Counted from the first letter of the stretch, positions 7,957-15,457 are shown. The stretch is 32,750 bases of DNA from an uncultured Olsenella sp. (GCA_937900605.1 CALCDK010000102.1:1-32750), one strand, 5' to 3'. Numbers and translations: made by a program. Notes: a model not told the origin generated them from the sequence alone.

Positions 7957-8007
7957 TTCGCTTCATCTGCAGAGATTACGGGGCTCTGTTGTGGAAAAAG
8001 CTTTTCG

Positions 8008-8013
8008 AGTATA
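8008..8013 (-). promoter_or_regulatory. Putative -10 element (TATACT) of rplM-rpsI
   Basis: TATACT is a near-consensus -10 about 100 nt upstream of the rplM start, in an unusually AT-rich patch (TATACTCGAAAAGCTTTTT). No good -35 is seen at 16-18 bp, so the exact promoter is uncertain. Confidence 0.5.
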
Positions 8014-8070
8014 CACCATCGCCCCTGCTGGGGCCACGCGAATTCTCGTTCACACTCCACACACGAACCC

Positions 8071-8107
8071 GGGCGCCACGGGGCCGCCAGGCCGGTGCCC
8101 TGCGCCC
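8071..8107 (-). terminator. Candidate terminator downstream of the patatin gene
   Basis: GGGCGC (8071-8076) can pair with GCGCCC (8102-8107), with further inner pairing. It lies about 70 nt past the patatin stop and before the rplM promoter. There is no real U-tract. A 15-nt direct repeat GCGCCACGGGGCCGC (8073-8087 and 8160-8174) brackets it. Confidence 0.3.
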
Positions 8108-8179
8108 GGCGCCGACGAGAGGCCCGCGCCTCTGCGTCGCGGCGCGCCCGCCGTCGCAGGCGCCACGGGGCCGCGGGGC

Positions 8180-9112
8180 CTAGCGCCAGTCGTCCCCGCC
8201 CGAGCCGTCGCCGGCGCACATGAACGCGTCGATCTCGGCGAGGCGCGCCTCGGCCTGGCGACGGCCCTGCAGGTAGAGCTCGAGCAGCGGCTCGCCCGCG
8301 TGCTCGGCCACGTGCACGCGCACCGGCTCCTCCGGGGCGATGACCAGGCAGTCGCCGGCGGCCTCGAGCTCCCACAGGCGCTCGCGCTGGGCGTTGTAGC
8401 GCTCCGGGCGGGTGCGCAGCGCCTCCATGTAGTACGGGTACTCGTCGTAGCGGTGCGAGCGCAGCGGCAGGACCTCGCTGTTGGGGCGCTTCTCGTAGCC
8501 GCGGTCCTGCGTGAGGACCACGACGCTGCGGCGCGCGGGGACCTGGCCCGGCAGCGGCTCGGCGCCGTCGATGCACATGGCCTGGGCGTACGGGATCGAG
8601 TCGGTCTGGCCGCCGTCGAGGTAGCGGTGCCCGTCGATGATCACCTCGTGCGAGAGCGCGGGCAGCGAGGCGGACGCGCGGACCTTGGCGGCGTCCTCGG
8701 GGAACGCGTCGACGCGCAGGTAGGCGGGGGTGCCGAAGGTGACGTCGGAGGCCACCGCGTACATGGGCATGGGGTTGGCGGCGAAGGTCTCGGCGTCGAT
8801 GGGGTCGAGTTCGCGCTGGACCGTGTCGTAGACGAACTCGCCGCCGGCGATGTCGCCGGTGCTCAGCAGCGACCACAGCGACATGAAGCGCCTGTCGTCG
8901 CGGAAGGCGAGGATGATGCGGATGGTGCGCCCGAGCTGGCGCGACTTGAGGCTCGTGGCGTTGAGCGCGCCGGCCGAGACGCCCCAGACGCTCGAGAAGC
9001 CCGCGAGGCCGCGCTCCATGAGGACGTCCAGCACGCCGGCGGTGAACACGCCGCGGTAGCCCCCTCCCTCGAGGACGAGCGCCGGCACGTCGGTCCTTCT
9101 CGGCTGGTCCAC
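8180..9112 (-). CDS. Patatin-like phospholipase (RssA/YjjU type)
   Basis: A 310-aa patatin-fold serine hydrolase, probably cytoplasmic or membrane-peripheral; no signal peptide is visible. The oxyanion-hole motif is LEGGGYRGVFTAGVLD, the nucleophile elbow is GVSAG (Ser46), and the dyad Asp is in YLDGG (Asp166). The C-terminal third has the ADP-ribose-free YjjU-like sequence VLTQDRGYEKRP. Start chosen: GTG at 9110-9112, preceded by AAAGGGGG, because a longer reading crosses the ssrA terminator. The gene follows ssrA on the same strand; substrate unknown. Confidence 0.88.
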   Translation of the reverse strand: MDQPRRTDVPALVLEGGGYRGVFTAGVLDVLMERGLAGFSSVWGVSAGALNATSLKSRQLGRTIRIILAFRDDRRFMSLWSLLSTGDIAGGEFVYDTVQRELDPIDAETFAANPMPMYAVASDVTFGTPAYLRVDAFPEDAAKVRASASLPALSHEVIIDGHRYLDGGQTDSIPYAQAMCIDGAEPLPGQVPARRSVVVLTQDRGYEKRPNSEVLPLRSHRYDEYPYYMEALRTRPERYNAQRERLWELEAAGDCLVIAPEEPVRVHVAEHAGEPLLELYLQGRRQAEARLAEIDAFMCAGDGSGGDDWR

Positions 9113-9126
9113 GATGGCCCCCTTTC

Positions 9127-9142
9127 CCGCCCAGACGGGCGG
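9127..9142 (-). other. Hairpin just upstream of the patatin ribosome binding site
   Basis: A perfect 6-bp stem (CCGCCC with GGGCGG) around the tetraloop GTCT, ending immediately before the GGGAAAGGGGG ribosome binding site. It could be a second, U-less end signal for ssrA or a translational element for the patatin gene. Confidence 0.35.
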
Positions 9143-9161
9143 AGTATCCCGGAATGCGAAA

Positions 9162-9191
9162 GGCGGGCGCCCCGGTGTCGGGACGCCCGCC
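9162..9191 (-). terminator. Terminator of ssrA
   Basis: A perfect 8-bp stem (GGCGGGCG 9162-9169 with CGCCCGCC 9184-9191), extended by CCC/GGG inside. On the minus strand it is followed by TTTCGCATT. It begins 10 nt after the encoded CCA of tmRNA. Confidence 0.7.
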
Positions 9192-9201
9192 GCAGCGCGC
9201 A

Positions 9202-9573
9202 TGGTGGAGGTGCGGAGAGTCGAACTCCGGTCCAGAGCAAGCCCCTGACAGGTGTCTCCAGGCTCAGTCGCCGGTTGGGTCTTGGCAGCCGCGCACCCGG
9301 TGACCCGCGCTTGGCTGCCCAGTCGGTTCGGTCTTGGCGTGCGGCATACCGACTACGTCCGCACGAGCATCTCCCTGAAATGACGCCGCCCCGGGAACGG
9401 GAGCGATCCCCGGTTTGACGCGCTGGTTAGATAGGACTAAGCAGCGAGAGCCAGCTGAGGCTCAAAAGAGTTGTTGTCGTCAATTCGATTTGACGGTACC
9501 CCTGTTTAACGTGGCGAGGAGACCACGGCCTGCTGCCCATCTCAGGCTCACCCTGTCGAAACCAGTCACCCCC
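9202..9573 (-). ncRNA. ssrA: tmRNA (ssrA)
   Basis: Transfer-messenger RNA that rescues stalled ribosomes with SmpB. The 5' end GGGGGTGACTGGTTTCGACA (from 9573) pairs with the 3' end CACCTCC-ACCA (CCA encoded at 9202-9204) in a 7-bp acceptor stem. That stem has the G3-U70 wobble required by alanyl-tRNA synthetase. The T-arm CGGAG-TTCGACT-CTCCG is intact. The only frame ending in the canonical degron reads DDNNSFEPQLALAA and then TAG (9437-9481). The resume codon is not certain; GAC at 9479-9481 is the best guess. One-piece, non-permuted form, about 372 nt. Confidence 0.96.
9437..9481 (-). other. tmRNA tag-peptide reading frame
   Basis: The template encodes DDNNSFEPQLALAA followed by TAG. The ALAA end is the standard ClpXP degron. 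The tag starts with Asp if GAC at 9479-9481 is the resume codon; most known tags begin with Ala or Gly. In-frame upstream codons would read Ser-Asn-Arg-Ile. Confidence 0.7.
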
Positions 9574-9650
9574 ATGAGGTGGCGTGGGCGCGAAGGGCGC
9601 GTTCACCATGCCGTTGTGAAGGTACGCGCCGGCGAGCGCCGGCGGCTGGT

Positions 9651-10343
9651 CTATTCTACCCCGTTTGCGGCCGCGGCATGCGCGCGCTTCTCGCGGTCGA
9701 CCACCATGATCGCAAAGGCCACGGCGAGAAGGGCAACGCTGACGAGGATGGCGCGCAGGCCCAGCCAGTCGAGGGCCACGTTGCCCAGGACAGCGCCCAG
9801 GACGAAGCAGACGATGACGAAGTAGTAGACGAGGCCCGACTCCAGGCGGCCCCGCTCGTGGGTGTGCGCGTAGGTGACGAGCTCCTGTGTGCCGCTGCGC
9901 AGGTTGCCGATGCACATGGTGGTGGCGAAGGCGTGGCCGTGGAGCTTGCGGAACGCCTGCACCTGGATGCCGCAGGCCAGCGACGTGAGGCTGTTGGCCA
10001 GCAGGTTCTGCGTGCCGGGGACAAGCGCGACGGCGGCGAGGATGAGCGCCTCGGCCACGAGGGCCGCCTGGCGCCAGTGCAGGTGGTGCTCGCGGGAGCG
10101 CAGGCGGATGGTGTGCGCCAGGGCGATGCCCACGGCGAAGCTGAGGACCGGCAGGGCATAGTGGACGCAGCGGGCCCAGTCGCCCTGTGCCACGCCGATG
10201 CCCAGCAGCAGCATGTTGCCCGTCTGCGCGTTGGCGAAGACCTCACCGCGGCCCAGGTAGGAGTACGCGTCCATGAGGCCCCCCGACAGCGCCAGGACGA
10301 TGGCGATCTCGAGCGACTCGGACGACTGTGCTGCGCGCTTCAT
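9651..10343 (-). CDS. YoaK/DUF1275-family integral membrane protein
   Basis: A 230-aa membrane protein with about six hydrophobic helices. The N-terminal ALSGGLMDAYSYLGRGEVFANAQTGNM stretch (about residues 19-45) is the family hallmark. A second conserved part contains LACGIQVQAFRKLHG and TTMCIGNLRSGTQEL. The family is widespread and its function is not established; transport or stress roles have been suggested. The ATG at 10341-10343 has GGAGGGAA unusually far upstream (about 12 nt). The TAG stop lies inside what looks like the ssrA promoter region. Confidence 0.88.
   Translation of the reverse strand: MKRAAQSSESLEIAIVLALSGGLMDAYSYLGRGEVFANAQTGNMLLLGIGVAQGDWARCVHYALPVLSFAVGIALAHTIRLRSREHHLHWRQAALVAEALILAAVALVPGTQNLLANSLTSLACGIQVQAFRKLHGHAFATTMCIGNLRSGTQELVTYAHTHERGRLESGLVYYFVIVCFVLGAVLGNVALDWLGLRAILVSVALLAVAFAIMVVDREKRAHAAAANGVE
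9653..9658 (-). promoter_or_regulatory. Putative -10 element (TAGAAT) of ssrA
   Basis: GGTAGAATAG overlaps the last codons and stop of the YoaK-type gene, 80 nt upstream of the mature tmRNA 5' end. No -35 is recognisable. A GCCGGCG-AG-CGCCGGC hairpin (9628-9643) between this site and the mature end could help 5' processing. Confidence 0.35.
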
Positions 10344-10382
10344 GCGGTGTGGGCCTTCCCTCCGGACGTCGTGGGCCCGCCC

Positions 10383-10388
10383 ATTCTA
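10383..10388 (-). promoter_or_regulatory. Putative -10 element (TAGAAT) of the YoaK-type gene
   Basis: TAGAAT lies 40 nt upstream of the ATG, after the rubredoxin-gene terminator, so this gene probably starts its own transcript. No -35 consensus is visible. Confidence 0.4.
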
Positions 10389-10432
10389 GGACGCGACCCG
10401 CGGCGCGGGGGCGGCGCGGGGCCGCGCGACAG

Positions 10433-10466
10433 AAAAAACGGGGGCGGCCGCCGGCTGGCAGCCGCC
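10433..10466 (-). terminator. Strong terminator after the small rubredoxin gene
   Basis: GGCGGCTGCC (minus strand, 10466-10457) pairs with GGCGGCCGCC (10452-10443) over 10 bp, with one G-U pair and an AGCC loop. CCCCG and then TTTTTT (10438-10433) follow. This is a textbook intrinsic terminator and marks the end of the TPR-smpB-rubredoxin transcript. Confidence 0.85.
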
Positions 10467-10512
10467 ACGGGTGCGACGCGCGGGTGCGCGCGGGGTGCCC
10501 GAGCGCGCGAGG

Positions 10513-10656
10513 CTACTCCTCGACGAGCTCGAACTGGTCGGGGCCGACGCCGCAGAGCTCGCAGACGAAGTCCTCGGGGAGCTCGGGGGTGTCGACGGTG
10601 ACCTCCCAGCCGCAGACGACGCAGCGGAACGTGTAGGTCTTCTTCTCGTCAGCCAT
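10513..10656 (-). CDS. Small rubredoxin-like protein
   Basis: A 47-aa protein that is almost nothing but an iron site: RCVVCGWEVTVDTPELPEDFVCELCG, with two Cys-x2-Cys-Gly knuckles, is split here as RCVVCGW and FVCELCGV. The acidic C-terminus is QFELVEE. It resembles stand-alone rubredoxins and the rubredoxin tail of rubrerythrins and probably carries single electrons to a peroxide or superoxide reductase. ATG at 10654-10656 after GAAGGAGAAGATC. It lies 62 nt downstream of smpB and ends at a strong terminator. Confidence 0.85.
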   Translation of the reverse strand: MADEKKTYTFRCVVCGWEVTVDTPELPEDFVCELCGVGPDQFELVEE

Positions 10657-10704
10657 GATCTTCTCCTTCTGGTCGGTTCGTACGGTGCAAATGCTATCAC
10701 AACT

Positions 10705-10722
10705 GTAGCCTTTTGGGGCTAC
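10705..10722 (-). other. Hairpin overlapping the smpB stop codon
   Basis: GTAGCC and GGCTAC (6 bp) around a CCAAAA loop on the minus strand, with the smpB TAG inside the stem. It may weaken read-through into the rubredoxin gene; there is no U-run. Confidence 0.3.
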
Positions 10723-11192
10723 CGGTTGCGCTCCTTGAGGGCGCGGGCGATCTCGCGGTCCACGTCGCGTCGGGCGATGTCGGCGCGCTTGTCGTAGAGC
10801 TTCTTGCCGCGGCACAGGCCCACGCACAGCTTGACGCGGTTGCGCTCGTCGAAGTAGAGCTCCAGCGGCACGAGCGCCATGCCCTTCTGCCTGAGCTTGC
10901 CGTCCAGGTAGTCGATCTGGTGGCGGTGCAGCAGCATCCTGCGGCGACGGTCGGGGTCCACGTTCCAGACGCCGCCGTTGGAGTACGGGTGGATGTGCAC
11001 GCCGTTGAGCCACGCCTCGCCGCCGCGGATGAGGCAGAAGGCGTCGGTGATCTGGGCGGCGCGCTCGCGCAGGCTCTTGACCTCGGTGCCGGTGAGCTCG
11101 AGGCCCGCCTCGAACGTCTCGTCGACGAAGTACTCGTGGCGCGCGGAGCGGTTCTTGGAGATGGTCCTCTTGCCGGAGTTCCTGCGGTCCAT
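10719..11192 (-). CDS. smpB: SsrA-binding protein SmpB
   Basis: A 157-aa OB-fold protein that binds tmRNA and enters the stalled ribosome's A site. Landmarks are NRSARHEYFVDETFEAGLEL, TGTEVKSLRERAAQI, the conserved HIHPYSNG, RRRRMLLHRHQIDYL and the basic C-terminal tail RGKKLYDKRADIARRD, which acts in the mRNA channel. The ATG at 11190-11192 overlaps the TGA of the upstream TPR gene (TGATG). ssrA lies only 1.1 kb downstream and rnr 5.8 kb upstream, so all three trans-translation players are in the window. Confidence 0.97.
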   Translation of the reverse strand: MDRRNSGKRTISKNRSARHEYFVDETFEAGLELTGTEVKSLRERAAQITDAFCLIRGGEAWLNGVHIHPYSNGGVWNVDPDRRRRMLLHRHQIDYLDGKLRQKGMALVPLELYFDERNRVKLCVGLCRGKKLYDKRADIARRDVDREIARALKERNR

Positions 11193-12031
11193 CACGCCTC
11201 GGCCTCCTCGGTGGAGCGGATGAGGTCGAGAAGCGCCCTGCACGCGGGGGCGCCCACGAGATCGCGGGCGCGCATCGTCATGCCCGTGGCGGTGGGGCGG
11301 TCGCCGGCGCGGGCGCTGTCCTGGGCGCACAGCAGCAGGCAGACCGCGACCTCGGCGTTGGCGCCGGCGGGCAGGCCCTCGGCGGCGAGAAGCTCGCGCG
11401 CCTGGTCGTCGTCGACCAGGTCGGGGTCCGCGTCGGTGCCGCGCGCCTGGTCGATGGCGGCATCAAGCGAGCCGTCCGGCATGTCGAGCGTGCGGGCGGC
11501 GCGCAGCGCGGCGGCCGCAGCGCGCGGGTTCTGGTTGGCCTGGAACCAGCCGGCGAAGTTGAGGTAGGCGCGCACGAGGTGCTGCGCGTCGCTGGCGCGC
11601 TCGAACACGGTGTGCGTGAGCGCGAGGTACTCCTGGACGTCGCCCGAGACGCGGTAGAGGTCCGCCAGGTTGAGGCGGTAGCCGCAGTCCATTGGGTTCC
11701 AGCGCACCGCGGCCTTGAGCGCGGCGGCGGCGCCGTCATAGTCGCCCAGCTGAGCGCGGGCGAGCGCAAGGTCGGAGTAGAGACGGTCGAGCGGCTCGCC
11801 CACCTCGCGGAGCTCGCGCGGGTCGCTCTCCACGCGCCGGTACGCAAGGCGCTCGAAAAGCGAGGGGAAGCTGAACCACTGGAGCTCGTCGGTCGTAGGG
11901 CAGTTGGCGTCCACGTAGGCCTCCGCGTCATCAGCCAGGCGCGCGAGCAGCTCCCCTGCTTGCTCGGCCTGGTCCTGGAGCAGCAGCCCCTCGGCGCGCT
12001 CGATCTCTTCTGTCAGCTCGGTGCGTTCCAT
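11192..12031 (-). CDS. TPR-repeat protein of unknown function
   Basis: A 279-aa soluble, Ala-rich helical protein. Tetratricopeptide-like helix pairs are visible around residues 80-175: LYSDLALARAQLGDYDGAA, then AVRWNPMDCGYRLNLADLYR, then VRAYLNFAGWFQANQNPRAAAAAL. No enzymatic motif, signal peptide or membrane segment was found. The ATG at 12029-12031 has AGGAGG close by. Its stop overlaps the smpB start (TGATG), which implies translational coupling and perhaps a role linked to translation quality control; that is only inference from context. Similar small TPR proteins occur beside many unrelated genes. Confidence 0.75.
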   Translation of the reverse strand: MERTELTEEIERAEGLLLQDQAEQAGELLARLADDAEAYVDANCPTTDELQWFSFPSLFERLAYRRVESDPRELREVGEPLDRLYSDLALARAQLGDYDGAAAALKAAVRWNPMDCGYRLNLADLYRVSGDVQEYLALTHTVFERASDAQHLVRAYLNFAGWFQANQNPRAAAAALRAARTLDMPDGSLDAAIDQARGTDADPDLVDDDQARELLAAEGLPAGANAEVAVCLLLCAQDSARAGDRPTATGMTMRARDLVGAPACRALLDLIRSTEEAEA

Positions 12032-12078
12032 GTTCCTCCTGGCGCAACGTTCAACACGGCTAGACTCTTAGCCTTCCC

Positions 12079-12084
12079 ATTATC
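12079..12084 (-). promoter_or_regulatory. Putative -10 element (GATAAT) of the TPR-smpB-rubredoxin transcript
   Basis: GATAAT lies about 48 nt upstream of the TPR gene start, just after the terminator of the PTS operon. Upstream TTG-containing stretches (TTGCGT, TTGTCG) are not at ideal spacing. Confidence 0.4.
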
Positions 12085-12112
12085 GCGCAGGAACAACGCA
12101 ATGAGCGACAAC

Positions 12113-12152
12113 AGGCCGGCCGACAGCCCCAACGGAAGCTGCCGGCCGGCCT
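12113..12152 (-). terminator. Terminator of the PTS-SIS operon
   Basis: A 15-bp stem: AGGCCGGCCGACAGC (12113-12127) pairs with GCTGCCGGCCGGCCT (12138-12152) with one G-U, and the loop is 10 nt. On the minus strand it is followed by GTTGTCGC, a poor U-tract. It starts 46 nt past the SIS gene stop. Confidence 0.6.
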
Positions 12153-12197
12153 TCTCTCAAGACATCGCCGCGCCGCCTTGAGCGCCGCAGCAGTGCC

Positions 12198-13292
12198 TTA
12201 CTTGCGGAACGCCTCGGTCTTGGTTGGCACCGCCTTGCCCGTGCGCGGGTACTCGCGCACGTTCAGGTCCATGCCCTTGCCCGTGAACGTACGATACGCG
12301 AGCAGCTGGAACGGCACGACGTATTCAAGGACATCAATGTCCGGATGGCTCAGGAAGCCGCAATCGCACACGTGCGGGTCGTCCTCGTCAAGGCTGCCGA
12401 CGAGAAACACGTGCTCGTTCTGCGTCTTCATGCACTGGTACAGCGCGCGCAGGCGCTCGCCAGGCTCTCCGTCGGGCGCAATGATGAAGGTGTAGACGTT
12501 CGAGCGCACCGAGGCAATCGGCCCGTGGAGAAACTCCTCGCCCTCGAACGAGAAGTAGAACTGGCGAACCGTCTCAAGGCACTTGAGCGAGCCTTCGAGC
12601 GCGGTAGCCACGTGCTCTCCGTTTCCGATGACGTAGGCGCGCTCGCAGGCAACGAGCTCCTCGCTGTTGCGTCCGATGAACTCGTCGGCGGTCGCAACAA
12701 CAGCGTCGAGATGACCGATCGTCTCGGCGATCTTGTCACACTCCCGCTGATAGTCCTCGTCGGAAAGCTTGCCAGATGCGTGTGCCCACTCGAGCGCACA
12801 GACGAGCAGCGTGAGCACCGAGCACACGTAGCCCTTCGTCTTGGGCCCGAAGTCCTCGAACCCGCAGTCAAGGTCAACGCGGAAGTCCGCCTCTCGCGTA
12901 CAGGTATTGTCCTTGACCTCGGTCACCACGCAGTTGGGCACGCCCTTTTCCGCCATCCGCCTGATGGCGTCAACGGTGTTGGTGCTCTCACCCTCTTGCG
13001 TCACCGCAATCGCAAAGTCACCCTCCCGGAACAGCGTGTTGAAGTGCGCATAGTCATATGAGGTGCTCAGCTCGACCGGAATCCCGAGAATTCGCTCGAA
13101 GTAATGGCGCACCGCCATACAGGAGTTGTAGGAGGTTCCGCTCGCCACCAAGAGCAGCCGGTCAACGGAACGTCCTTGGACCGTTCCCACGAAGCGAGCC
13201 GTGATGCGCGCACGGTCCTCAAGGATGTGCAGAGCAGCAGACTTGGTCTCGTGAATGTAGTCGAGCATCGCGTCGTTGTTTACGATTCCCAT
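12198..13292 (-). CDS. SIS-domain sugar-phosphate isomerase/deglycase (GlmS-C/FrlB/GfrF-like)
   Basis: A 364-aa protein with two SIS (sugar isomerase) domains and no glutaminase domain. The first has LLLVASGTSYNSCMAVRHYF and VTQEGESTNTVDAIR (about 45-125). The second has AYVIGNGEHVATALEGSLK and FEGEEFLHGPIASV (about 225-290). This architecture belongs to amino-sugar isomerases and to the FrlB/GfrF deglycases that split phosphorylated Amadori products. It is the last gene of the PTS operon, so it should act on the 6-phosphosugar the PTS delivers. Start: ATG at 13290-13292, with GGAGG 6 nt upstream; ATG at 13298 is the alternative. The exact substrate is not readable. Confidence 0.85.
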   Translation of the reverse strand: MGIVNNDAMLDYIHETKSAALHILEDRARITARFVGTVQGRSVDRLLLVASGTSYNSCMAVRHYFERILGIPVELSTSYDYAHFNTLFREGDFAIAVTQEGESTNTVDAIRRMAEKGVPNCVVTEVKDNTCTREADFRVDLDCGFEDFGPKTKGYVCSVLTLLVCALEWAHASGKLSDEDYQRECDKIAETIGHLDAVVATADEFIGRNSEELVACERAYVIGNGEHVATALEGSLKCLETVRQFYFSFEGEEFLHGPIASVRSNVYTFIIAPDGEPGERLRALYQCMKTQNEHVFLVGSLDEDDPHVCDCGFLSHPDIDVLEYVVPFQLLAYRTFTGKGMDLNVREYPRTGKAVPTKTEAFRK

Positions 13293-13305
13293 CCTCATCC
13301 TCCGC

Positions 13306-14175
13306 CTAGAAGATGCCAATGAACTTGCCGACGATGCCGAGGGCGAAGAGGGCGACCATGATCACCCACGGCTTCACGTCCTTCTTGAGCAGGTGGTAGA
13401 TGCCAAAGGTCAGCACCAGCGGCAACAGGCACGGGCAGAGCTGGTCGAGGACCTCCTGGATGCTCAGCGTCATGCCGCTGCCAAAGTCGGCGACAAAGGC
13501 CACGTTGACCGTCACCACAGATGCGATCATGCCGCCAACGACAACCAGTCCCAGCACCGTTGCCGCAAGTGTCGCCTTGGCCATGAGACCGCCCTTAACC
13601 AGCGCGTCGATCGAGCTACTGCCGAGCTTGTAGCCGTACTTGAGGCCAAAGACGCGAACAAGGATGTGCGGGATGTTGTAGATGATGAGGAAGATGAGCG
13701 GACCGAGAATCGAGCCCTGGCTCGCGAGCGAGATGCCCACGCCCGAGGCGATGATGCGGAACGTCCCCCAGAAGAAGGTGTCGCCGATGCCAGAGAGCGG
13801 GCCCATGAGCGCCACCTTGATGTTGTTGATCGCGGAGACGTCAAAGGTCTTGTCGTTGGCGGCCTGCTCCTCCATCGCTGCCGTGATGCCGAGGACGAAC
13901 GGAGAGCAGGCGAAGGTGTTGTTGTAGACCTCCTGGTGCCTCATCATCGCATCGGTGAACTCCTGCTTGTCCGATCCGTAGAGCTTGCGCAGCACGGGCA
14001 TGATCGAGTAGCAGAAGCCGGGGGCCTGCATGCGGTCCATCGAGTAGCAGGACGGCAGCAAGAACGCACGCCAGAAGACTTTCCTGAGGGTGCCCTTGTC
14101 GATCGACCTCTTCTCGGGCTCAGCGGACGTGGCGAGATCTTCTCGCCTCTCCTCGTCGTTAGATCTCGTTGTCAT
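13306..14175 (-). CDS. PTS mannose-family IID component
   Basis: A 289-aa membrane subunit of a mannose/fructose/sorbose-family permease. The family hallmarks are LRKVFWRAFLLPSCYSMDRM near the N-terminus, GFCYSIMPVLRKLY, and KVALMGPLSGIGDTFFWGT. The C-terminal part is strongly hydrophobic with several membrane helices. The start is taken as ATG at 14173-14175, after AGGAGG at 9 nt; a TTG three bases upstream is possible. The 5' end overlaps the IIC gene by 17 nt. It pairs with IIC to form the membrane channel. Confidence 0.94.
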   Translation of the reverse strand: MTTRSNDEERREDLATSAEPEKRSIDKGTLRKVFWRAFLLPSCYSMDRMQAPGFCYSIMPVLRKLYGSDKQEFTDAMMRHQEVYNNTFACSPFVLGITAAMEEQAANDKTFDVSAINNIKVALMGPLSGIGDTFFWGTFRIIASGVGISLASQGSILGPLIFLIIYNIPHILVRVFGLKYGYKLGSSSIDALVKGGLMAKATLAATVLGLVVVGGMIASVVTVNVAFVADFGSGMTLSIQEVLDQLCPCLLPLVLTFGIYHLLKKDVKPWVIMVALFALGIVGKFIGIF

Positions 14176-14932
14176 CAAGCTCAGCCTCCTTCTGGTCGGA
14201 CTTGGACTTCTGCGACATGAAGATGATCATGGCGATGATGACGCCAATGAACGCGACGCCAACGTTGGACATGCCCAGGAAGGCGGTCGCGACAAAGCCG
14301 ACGAAGAGGTACGGGGACATCCCCCAAGTGAAGGTAAGCTTCATCAGCAGCGCGAAGCCGAGAGCGGGCAGCATGTTGGACGCCACGGAGACGCCTTCGG
14401 TCACCCAGGTCGGGATGACGTTGAGCAGCCACTCGAAGAGGGGAGCGCCCGCAAGCATGCCCACAAAGGTGAGCAGGAACGGGAAGATGAAGTAGTTGAA
14501 GAGACCCAGCCACTGGCAGCGGTCAACGGCCTTGTCGTCACCAGCGTGGGCTGCCTTGAGCGCACGCTCCGAGACGAGGTGGTTGAGCGGGACCCACGAG
14601 ATGTAACCCGCAGAAGAGGCAAACGTGGATATGGGCAGGATCAGGGCAAGGGCCATGTCGGCGCCGGTACCTGTAGTGACGGCGAACGCCGAGCACAGAG
14701 CGCCTCCGACGGTGATCTCGGGCATGCCGCTGTGGGCGCCGATTCCCATGAGGCCCAGCGAGAGCAGCTCCATCTGGGCGCCCAGCGTAAGTCCGGTCTG
14801 AACGTCCCCGAGAGCCAACCCCACCAGGGTCGACACGACGAGGGGACGGTCCAGCATGGTCATGCCGAAGACCCTTGGGTCGATCTTGCAGATGCCCGCA
14901 ATCAGGGCAACGATGAACGCTTGGAAGATCAT
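14159..14932 (-). CDS. PTS mannose-family IIC component
   Basis: A 257-aa polytopic membrane protein. It starts MIFQAFIVALIAGICKID and contains RPLVVSTLVGLALGDVQTGL and QMELLSLGLMGIG, the conserved IIC (PTS_EIIC_2/ManY-type) signature, followed by multiple hydrophobic helices. The hydrophilic C-terminus (KSKSDQKEAELDD) is cytoplasmic. ATG at 14930-14932 with GGGAGG 4 nt upstream; another ATG at 14944 would add 4 residues. There is a 51-nt gap from the IIB gene and an overlap with IID, all in one operon. Confidence 0.94.
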   Translation of the reverse strand: MIFQAFIVALIAGICKIDPRVFGMTMLDRPLVVSTLVGLALGDVQTGLTLGAQMELLSLGLMGIGAHSGMPEITVGGALCSAFAVTTGTGADMALALILPISTFASSAGYISWVPLNHLVSERALKAAHAGDDKAVDRCQWLGLFNYFIFPFLLTFVGMLAGAPLFEWLLNVIPTWVTEGVSVASNMLPALGFALLMKLTFTWGMSPYLFVGFVATAFLGMSNVGVAFIGVIIAMIIFMSQKSKSDQKEAELDDNEI

Positions 14933-14983
14933 GGTACCTCCCATCCGCACGTACAGTTAAGTTGTTAGGTATTTGTCGCTTGA

Positions 14984-15457
14984 CTAACGATTGTCGAGAA
15001 TTGCGCGAAGGTCGCGGAAGCGCTGCTCGGGCGTCGGCTGAATGCCAACCTCGATGCCCATGTCCAGAACGTCCCTGAGATCGCGCACGTCCTCGTCCGT
15101 AAGGTTGAGGTTGTCGGCAACCATGGGCGCGTCCTTGCGCAGCCCACCAACGGTGACGCGCTCGATGCCGCTCACGTTCTGACAGATGCTCAGAACATCG
15201 TGAGGGTTGTTCACCAGCACCATCGCGCGCCAATGAGCATTGGCGGAGTCGTTCAGAAAGTCGATGCCGTCAGCAACGGAGCGAAAGCCGTACTTTACGC
15301 CCGCGGGCACGCCGAGCTTCAGGGCGTTGCGGCGTCTCATGTCTCCAACCACCTCATCGTTGACCACGAGCAAGAGGTCGACGCCAAGCGTGCGAGTCCA
15401 AGAGATGGCAACCTGTCCGTGGATCAGACGGTCATCCATGTGAAGCGCCTTGATCAT
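14984..15457 (-). CDS. PTS mannose-family IIB component
   Basis: A 157-aa cytoplasmic phosphocarrier. The phospho-acceptor His13 lies in HMDDRLIHGQVAISW, the invariant motif of the mannose-family IIB, which phosphorylates the incoming sugar. LLLVVNDEVVGD and the DGIDFLND region also fit the family. The ATG overlaps the IIA stop codon (ATGA at 15454-15457), so IIA and IIB should be made in equal amounts. Here IIA and IIB are separate proteins, unlike the fused ManX. Confidence 0.95.
   Translation of the reverse strand: MIKALHMDDRLIHGQVAISWTRTLGVDLLLVVNDEVVGDMRRRNALKLGVPAGVKYGFRSVADGIDFLNDSANAHWRAMVLVNNPHDVLSICQNVSGIERVTVGGLRKDAPMVADNLNLTDEDVRDLRDVLDMGIEVGIQPTPEQRFRDLRAILDNR

Noticed and set aside
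9595..9645. A separate small gene or tRNA next to ssrA
   Set aside because: No tRNA arms or reading frame with a ribosome binding site. The stretch is best read as the tmRNA 5' precursor with a short hairpin.
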